This document shows, one piece after another, positions 56,631 through 64,000 of a stretch of 64,000 bases of DNA (within the stretch, counting starts at the first letter, position 1; every line of letters begins with the position of its first letter). The position numbers were made by a program, and so were the translations under genes. This DNA comes from Rhizophagus clarus. Taxonomy: Eukaryota > Glomeromycota > Glomeromycetes > Glomerales > Glomeraceae. The DNA is taken from positions 1 to 64,000 of the forward strand of contig BLAL01000073.1 of NCBI GenBank assembly GCA_015698045.1, in the 5' to 3' direction. Below the pieces are notes generated by a model. That model searched no databases, had not been told where the DNA came from, and saw only the letters and a list, made by a program, of their open reading frames with translations.

Positions 56631-57146
56631 GTATTGTAATCTAGCATTTCAAAGCCTTAATTTAACATTTCAGATGGATGTACCTTACTATAATTAAACG
56701 TTTGTATTGTATACGAATGATTACGCGTGATCATTAAAAAAAATTAGTTTAGTATTCTCTTATAAAGTTTTTATCTCATGTACCAAATTAAAATAAAATT
56801 TTAGAAACAAGTATTTTGTTTTTAAAACCCGCGTCTAAGAAGATTTGAAACCGTTTAAAATACGAATTTCTGTCTTCAAAGACCTGCAAAACCAGCATAT
56901 AAAATAAAGAATAGCGACAAACCATTAGTTAACTCATTAGTTTGTGAAGCGTGCTTATGCATTATAATCATGATATTAAACTTATTCCATTCTCCGGTTG
57001 AGAAATTGGCAATAACGCCGCGGTAATGGCCAGCGACCTAGATCTCAAATAACTGGACATTTGTCATTTCAACTGCATCATGTGATCTGATATAGTTAAC
57101 CCGGGTTATGCGGCCCGACTCGACTTAAAAGCTCGGGTCGAGTTTA
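56631..57146. other. Intergenic spacer
   Basis: 3' flank of the GTPase. A GC-rich CCCGGGTTATGCGGCCCGAC patch near 57102 is followed by GGGTCGAG-type repeats that return near 57460. No gene. Confidence 0.4.
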
Positions 57147-57345
57147 CAGCTGATTTAATAATGTACAGTACACATTTCTTGCTGAGAGTGACTTGGTAAA
57201 CTCAGTAAAGAACAAAATGAAATAAAAATTATCCCGCTGCACTCAAATCAATGCTCCGAATCTAATGATATACCTTTTGCCTTATTCTGAGTTTTGCCGA
57301 ATGTAAATAAAAATGAATGTGTCCCGCACATTATGAAATCAGCTG
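57147..57345. mobile_element. MITE, copy 2
   Basis: 199 bp bounded by CAGCTGATTTAATAATGTAC and its inverse GCACATTATGAAATCAGCTG. Same termini as the core of the element at 54880-55176. Interior non-coding. Confidence 0.75.
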
Positions 57346-58807
57346 CAATAATTTTTATGTCCCGATCCCGAGTTATTGATTAATTATAATAAATACGTTA
57401 TTTTCCTTAAAATTCGGGTTTGGGTCTTGATTTTTTTCACTTAGGTTGAGGTCGGGTATGTCTTCAAAAACCGACCCGACATGACCCCGTAGGAGCACTA
57501 ATCTGATAATTCTGGCTAAAATTATTGCATGATGTTACAATTTGTAATGCTGGCACCTAAACTAAGATACATTCGTATATTTAGAGTCATTTGAAATGAA
57601 AAAATAACATAGTCATTACTAGCTGTAAATAATGATTAAATGATAATAGTATTTAAATAGTACTAAATATATCACGCCGTGACAATTAAAAAAATTTTTC
57701 GAGATTTATGAAGATTTAAATTAGATTATAACGAAATTTTTGGAGATATCTGAGTTGATTTTGGCATTATTATAACAGCTTTATATTCTCTTTTTTATAT
57801 ATATTTCGGGATCCTCCTAAAATACTGTATGATGAATAAAAGTTTCTCTATTCATAAAAGTCAGAGGTGAGCAAAATATTTTGCTATTAGCTATCTGTAC
57901 TCATTTTTCTGGGGCGTAGTTATTATAATTTCAAAAAGGTAAAAAACGGTAATAGCTTCCAACCGACATTATCTAAAAAGGAAGGGATTGTATAATTTTT
58001 TTTATGCCGACCATTTATGTATTTTGATATCTCAATATTATCGGAATAATAATATTAGTTTGAGACTTCACAATTTATGGAGTTTAATAAATTAATTATT
58101 TTAGACATCCGCGGAATTGACCTTGAATCGTTTCTTTACTCAGGCTAAAGTATAATCTTTATTAACGTAACAAAAAGGCATATAACCATAATACATAATC
58201 AACAAGAAAGAAAATACTATCTACCATAAATAACTATCAACATAATCAAGTTAAAAGAATATAACCTTGCAGTACAAGCCGAAGCACATCACCAGTCTCG
58301 AACGGGAAAGCACTACACAGTTAACAAATTAAAATAAAACGAAAAAAGAAAATCAATTCTTCACCCAAAATAACTCAAAGGATGAGGTATCCCCTCTATA
58401 GGAAAAAGTGAAAGAAAAATTATAAGAAACCATAATAATCTTTCAAGTAAAAAATATTATGCGATGAAAATACAAGAAAAATGAAATATAATAGAACATT
58501 TCTAATAACAGAACAAACACGCGAAATAATGCGCAAAATACTAAAAATAAATTTCTTTGTAGAAAAATAAATGTAACTACAAAAAAGGAGTAGGAAATGA
58601 TAAATTGCCGCAACTGGGGACCGTTAAAAAGCGGGTAAAATCACGTGGTCATAGTAAAAATAATTGTCACACGGAGTCGCATCCTCCATTCTTTATTTTT
58701 ACTAAGTATTTCGGGGACTTAGAATTTTTTCGGTTAGTAAAAATATATTTATCACATCCATTATTTGTCATATTCGTAATTTCTTAATGCCGTAATTCCG
58801 GCCAATT
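57346..58807. other. Intergenic region with dispersed repeat copy 2
   Basis: Contains GGGTCGGG-type repeats (about 57450-57490) and, at 57870-58010, a relative of the repeat at 46100-46250. No supported gene. Confidence 0.45.
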
Positions 58808-59252
58808 CTACCCCGCTTTAACGACCCCCCGCAACTGGTAATTTTTTCGATAGTGTTTCCTTTTTTGTTTAGGCAGGTAAACTTTTAAGCAACCTAATGA
58901 TTTGCTGATTGGTTCGATCTTCATAGAAGATGCGTGATCTTCCTCATGTTGCTGATCCTGATCGGAAAGGAGACGGGCGAGTCTTTCATCCTGTTCTTTG
59001 AGAGACGCATCAACGTGAGCACGAATAGAAGCAAAGGCCACAGAAAGTTTAAAAATCTTTGCAGTCTTGCAGTTAATAGTAGATACAAGGTTTTTAACTG
59101 ATAGGAGGTCCCTAGACAAAAACAAGTTCCTGATAAAGCTTCTTAATATGGTTGTGAGAAGCACATAAAAGAGCACAAAGGTACTCGCGGGCAGCAGCGT
59201 GTTCTCCTTGTAACTCTAAAAGTTTTTGCCGTGCGTAAGAAAGGTTTTCCAT
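58808..59252 (-). pseudogene. Decayed hypothetical coiled-coil protein gene
   Basis: ATG 59252-59250 opens MENLSYARQKLLELQGEHAA and runs 46 codons to a stop. Another frame continues RDLLSVKNLVSTINC, an acidic coiled-coil segment (EQDERLARLLSDQDQQ) and a basic tail to 58808. Codon use and composition change little across the break, so a single disrupted gene is likely. No family recognised; GC content is higher than the flanks, which may mark an insertion. Confidence 0.4.
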
Positions 59253-60020
59253 AATAAAGAAAAGAGAAAATAAAGGTAAGAATAAAATCTTAACCCAGCC
59301 AGCTGGACTTGGGAAACGAGAAAAATGTGGAAAATTAAATAAAAAATTTTACCGCATATAAGAAATTTATGGAAATGATCAGTAAATACTGTCACGTGCA
59401 AAGTGCAGATCTGCGAGTCAACTGCAGAAATTGGCGTCAAATAAAAGTAAAAAATAGGCCATTTAAACTTGGGATTTATATTATGTATTTATTTAAGGAA
59501 TGAAACCACTTTAATTCATTAGAAGAAATTTGATCCGTGGCCATAAATAATTTGTGAATCGATTTTCAAGCAAATTTGTTCGTATATTAATATTAAGGGT
59601 TCATTTCAGTTATTAAAATATAATTCTATATTTATAGAAATGATTCTATCGTCACCGTTAATTTTGGTAAAGATTTATAATTCTTACAGAATTACACTAA
59701 TTCGTATGTTATTTTCAAAATTTATCTGAACAATATGTCTTCCTGATCTTTTCTTCTCGCACATGAATTTACACGTAATGAAACTATTAAATGTGCACTA
59801 TAGCTAAAGCAAATTCATAAGTTGAAAAATTGGATGATAACTGCCGCCAATGATTTTAAGTTATTCCCAAAAAATTTTACAACAAATCAGGTTTAAATTT
59901 TTTATCAAAAAAATGTGATTTACCAACAGGGTTATTCTACTATATTTTATTTTATTTTTTTTAAAAGAAAACAGATTTTACCAATTTTCTTTTTTTTAAA
60001 AATTTTATTGATAGAATTCC

Positions 60021-60053
<33 letters not shown>

Positions 60054-60203
60054 TTACAATAAAAAAGAAAGAACAACTAAGTTTCTATCAGTAGGTTACA
60101 GTATATGTTATTGATGGATTAATGAAAAAAGATGAAAATCTATAAATCTAAATGAATTAAATAATCTATATCCTAAATAATTCAAAGATTATCAAGGTAA
60201 ATT
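59253..60203. other. Intergenic spacer
   Basis: AT-rich, with long A/T homopolymers around 59990-60060, between two minus-strand genes. Nothing coding. Confidence 0.4.
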
Positions 60204-63030
60204 TTATTCTCTTAAAAAGAGAGTTTCAGCCAATAGATGTTGATAAATTGATTCCATAGTTCTTATGATTGTTAATTTTGTCTCCCTGTCAACTCCTCCT
60301 TTTTCAATTCCTTTTTTAAGTAGTTGAAGGGCTTTCTTTTTATCTATGCTAACACCATATCCAAGTGTATAACATAGGCCCAATTTGAAGCAAGCAATGG
60401 CGTTTCCATTCTCAGCGGCTATTTTATATAGTTCAAATGCTTTTGTTTCATTTATATCAGTTCCAATCCCATATTCATAGCAAAAACCCAGATTTAATTT
60501 TGCATCTATAAACCCCTGACTGGCTGATTGATTGTATAATTCATATGCTTTTCTTTCGTCTTTTTTTACACCTTGTCCTAATTGATAGCATCCACCTAAA
60601 TTAAATTTTGCAACTTTGCATCCATATTCAGCCGTCTTTTGAAAATAATAAAATGCTTTTTTATAATTGATTTTTAATGATATAATTCCAAGATAATTTA
60701 ATCCAAATTGAACTAATCTTTTAGGAGAAATTATTCTATGAAATTTTATATATTTAAATTCGTCTATTTCAGCTCTAGATCTTTTATTAAAATATATTTT
60801 AAGTATATCTTTTGCAATAAAATTTCCATTATTTTTCGCTTTATCATACCAATAAAAAGCTTGCCGTTCATCTATGTTTGTTCCAATTCCATGATAAAAA
60901 CAATTTCCAAGTTGATATTGCGCATCAGCAACATTTTTATCAGCTAGTATTTTATAATATTCAAATGCCTTAATTTCATTTTTGTCAGCACCTTTTCCTA
61001 ATCTGTAACAATCAGCAAGATATATTGTCGCTGTAATATTTCCATTATTAGCTGCTTTTCGGTATAGTTCAACTGATTTCCTCTTATCTATGAGGGTTCC
61101 AATTCCAAATTCATAACAGTATCCTAAATAAAATTCTCCGATATTACTTCCATTCTCTACAGATTTTTTATACCAATGAAATGCCAAAATATTATCTTTT
61201 TCAGTCCCACATCCATCGCTGTAACATTTAGCAAGGTAAACTTGGGCTAATGAATAATTACTTTTTGATACTTTTGAAAATAATTCAAATGCCTTGGCAC
61301 TATTTTCTTCTACATCAATATTACAAATATTATAATAATATAACAATCCAAGAAAATGTATATATTGTGGTTTAACTTGATTTTTTAATAACCATTTTAC
61401 GAGATCTTCTATGGTTTGCTTTGATCGTAATATTTGTTTATATGTAATTTCTTTAATCTGATCAAATGCAATGCCTTTGTCATGATTTTTAATCATAATT
61501 TTGATTAATTCATCGATAACAAAATTTTTTATAAAATCAAGTTTTGACTCAAATGTGTCCGTTGAGGATATTGTATTATTATCATGTTCCATTATATTTA
61601 AAGTAACAGGTTGGCTTATTTGTGAGCTTGAACTATTTTTGAACTTAAAGTTACTTGATATATAACCTATTGATAAATCATCATTCATTCCTATAAACTC
61701 GTTGTATGATTCTGAGTTATACGGCTTGATTAACGAATTATTTGCGTTATGATTATCATCATTATTGTAAAGAATTATGTCACTTTTTTTAAGAGATATT
61801 GATTTAAGGTTGGAGACAACCTCTCGTATATCTGGACGTTCATTCGGTTCATATTTCCAACAATCTAATTTAATAAAAAAATAAAAATTAATTATTATTG
61901 TTTTTTTTTTTAAAAAAAAAAAAAATTACTAATTACTAGGTATTTTGCTTAATTAGTACCTGAATATAAATTGCTATATTCAATCGGAGTTCCAACTATA
62001 ATTTTTTCTCTTTTGCCGTCTAAAATAGATAACATTAAACATAAATCATATTTAAAGCATTCAGTAGAGAACGGTTGATATCCGCTTGAAATTTGCCACA
62101 TTAAAACTCCAATACTATATATATCAGATTTTTTATTTAATTTATAATTTTCATTATTTTGACTATTGAAACCTTTTGGATCTATGTAAGGAATCACACC
62201 ATGTATTTTGGATGTATCACTTGATGCTTCAGCGATCTTTTTTGATAAGCCAAAATCTGCTAACTTTATACTTTTCTGATGTATAAGGACATTGTTCGCA
62301 TGCTATTTGTTTTTTTTTTAAAAAAAAAGAAATAAATAATTAATATTTTAATTTATATTCGTTATAAAACAGACATGTAAAGAATAATTAATTACGTACC
62401 AGATCGCGATGAATAATATCACGTTCATGTAAAAATGATACAGCATTTGTCAATTGAAGTGCTAATTTTAGCTTATCAACCCATTCAAGTTCATTAAAAT
62501 GCTTAATTAAATAAGTTTCTAATGTACCACTATCAGCATATTCCAAAACTAACGAGTATTTTATCGCTTGACATACCGAATCTAAATATTAATATAATAA
62601 ATATGTATTGTATTTTAATTTATTATTTCATCGATGACTTCATTTCTAATACTTACCATCTTTTATTTTTGTGATCCCGTAAAAACGTATAATATTTTCA
62701 TGAAAATTGACAAGCCGATGTAATTTTAACTGTGAAAATTAGAAATAATTCATATCACATAATTAAAAAGAATAACGTATATTTTAATTACATGTTTTAA
62801 TAGTACAGTACCTCTTTGGTAACTTCTTTAAGCGTTGCTTTGTCATTTTTAAAGAACTTCAAAGCAAAAGGTGAATCAGAGTTTTCCCATGTGGCACGTA
62901 CGACATTTCCAAATGAACCACCTCCTATTTGTTGTATGTTTTTAAAACCTGAATATTCATAACAGTTTATATTTTCTTCAAAAATTATATTTTCTAAACA
63001 ATTAACATGGTAATGATCTAATTCTGACAT
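60204..63030 (-). CDS. Protein kinase (TKL-like) with C-terminal Sel1 repeats (five exons, 825 aa)
   Basis: join(63030..62812, 62729..62657, 62581..62400, 62302..61960, 61864..60204); GT-AG introns, frame closing at 826 codons. Kinase domain residues ~28-290: Gly loop [12 protein letters not shown] Lys in FALKFF, catalytic HRDLHANN, Mg-binding DFGLSKK, and [16 protein letters not shown]. The Asp in HRD and the DFG motif are present, so it is probably active. After a Ser/Asn-rich linker (~310-390), about nine Sel1-like repeats (consensus A-x-LG-x-CY-x2-G-x-G-x3-D-x2-KA) fill ~430-810 and would bind partners. The start is put at [11 protein letters not shown]; the frame is open further upstream. 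Kinase-Sel1 fusions are a hallmark expansion of Glomeromycotina; probably a signalling protein. Confidence 0.92.
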
Positions 63031-64000
63031 CCTGAGATTTATAAATTCTAAGACTCCAAAAAAAAGCACGCTGTTTTTAGAATGTATGTTCGATATGAAT
63101 ATGAAGAATGCACGAAATATATGTATTATGCAGATCGATCCTATTAAAGAGGTGGCGTGATACCACACCCCTACGTGATACTCGAATACCATTGGTCATC
63201 CATTTGTGCAATGGAAATATTTGCATAATATGACTTTGTGACGAAATACAAAATGAGTAAATTACAAATCTTTTATTATAAATACATAACATTTTGATAA
63301 AAATAAAATTAAAAATTAAGTTACACGGGCCACTAATTAAATTATTAATTCATATGATCAAATTGAATAATAGTAACGCCAAAATATTAATAATAATTTT
63401 TAATTTTAAAATTTTCCGCACTCCGCAGTTTCTTATTTTTAGTTGCTTAATTTTTTAATTTGTTTCCTTACCAAAAATCATTTTATTGTAGCTATCACCA
63501 GTGGTGTATAAGAAGTTATAATCTTAGTTTTTAGAGTTATGTACCCATATAAAAATTTAATTTAAGTATATTTTGGACAAAATTTTAACTTTGTCCTGGC
63601 CAGAATTTGTTAAGTCACGCGCAGTCAATTAACAGCGCTGATCATATATCAACTACCGTAAATTTTAAGATCGTCAGCGTAGCGTCAAAACAAAAGTAAA
63701 TAATTATGCGAAAAAATTAATAGCCCGAAGTGTAACGAAGGACTATATATGTTTTACTCCAGTTGTTACATGATGTTCCGCTGCCCGGTAATTAATAGTT
63801 ATTCGTCATTTCGTTCCGAATAACTATAATACTTTATAGAGTTAATTGATATTTCATATTACCTCGTTATTAGTTTATTAATTTTATTAACAAATTATGG
63901 CTAATCTCTATTTATCTAATTATTTAAAAAATATAATCTATAAAAATTAGGATCACAACAATTACCAAAGTAATTTAAAATTTGCGTAAACTATCTAAAC
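63031..64000. other. Upstream flank, no gene recognised
   Basis: AT-rich. The kinase promoter must lie in the first few hundred bases; no clear TATA/CAGCCA module is seen. Confidence 0.4.

Overview
The window looks like nuclear DNA of a very AT-rich, intron-containing early-diverging fungus. Tandem BTB-BACK-TLDc genes, a tyrosine-kinase-like kinase fused to Sel1 repeats, an AIG1-type GTPase, F-box genes and many TIR elements together are typical of arbuscular mycorrhizal fungi (Glomeromycotina, Rhizophagus-like). That placement is inference from gene families and was not tested by a search.

Region 1 (1-14996) is one large DNA element with terminal inverted repeats over 1.1 kb long; its left tip runs off the window. 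It has the Maverick/Polinton hallmarks of a PolB-family DNA polymerase and an rve (DDE) integrase. Where a Polinton would be expected to carry capsid, ATPase and cysteine protease genes, the minus strand instead carries a retrovirus-style cassette. This is a Gag-like protein with a CCHC knuckle, then a retropepsin in the -1 frame at T TTA AAA, then a zinc-finger/Ser-rich ORF in the next -1 frame at A AAA AAC just before the protease stop. No reverse transcriptase is visible. The polymerase is heavily decayed, while gag, protease, integrase and two zinc-finger ORFs are intact. Two broken F-box genes, a coiled-coil gene, small ORFs and a Cys-rich gene inside each TIR complete the element.

Region 2 (15-26.7 kb) holds repeat-rich spacer, one BTB-BACK-TLDc gene, a four-exon Fic gene with a degenerate active-site motif, a 12-exon class III alcohol dehydrogenase (formaldehyde detoxification), and two abutting Harbinger-like MITEs that share a TTA.

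Region 3 (27-52.4 kb) is a tandem array of BTB-BACK-TLDc genes, relics and pseudogenes, each with one short intron at the same codon at the end of the BTB exon. Several share a TATA plus CAGCCA promoter module. The last plus-strand member (46513-48244) has lost TLDc and is fused in frame to the C-terminal domain of elongation factor 1-gamma through three extra introns.

Region 4 (49.9-64 kb) has a broken and an intact U2 snRNA copy, a 5S rRNA gene on the opposite strand, a MITE family (two copies), an AIG1-like GTPase, a decayed hypothetical gene and a five-exon kinase-Sel1 gene.

The two best candidates for something undescribed are the PolB/integrase element with a Gag-Pro-ZnF double-frameshift cassette, and the BTB-BACK-EF1-gamma chimera. 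Splice sites were placed by eye from GT/AG signals, paralogue alignment and exact reading-frame closure.
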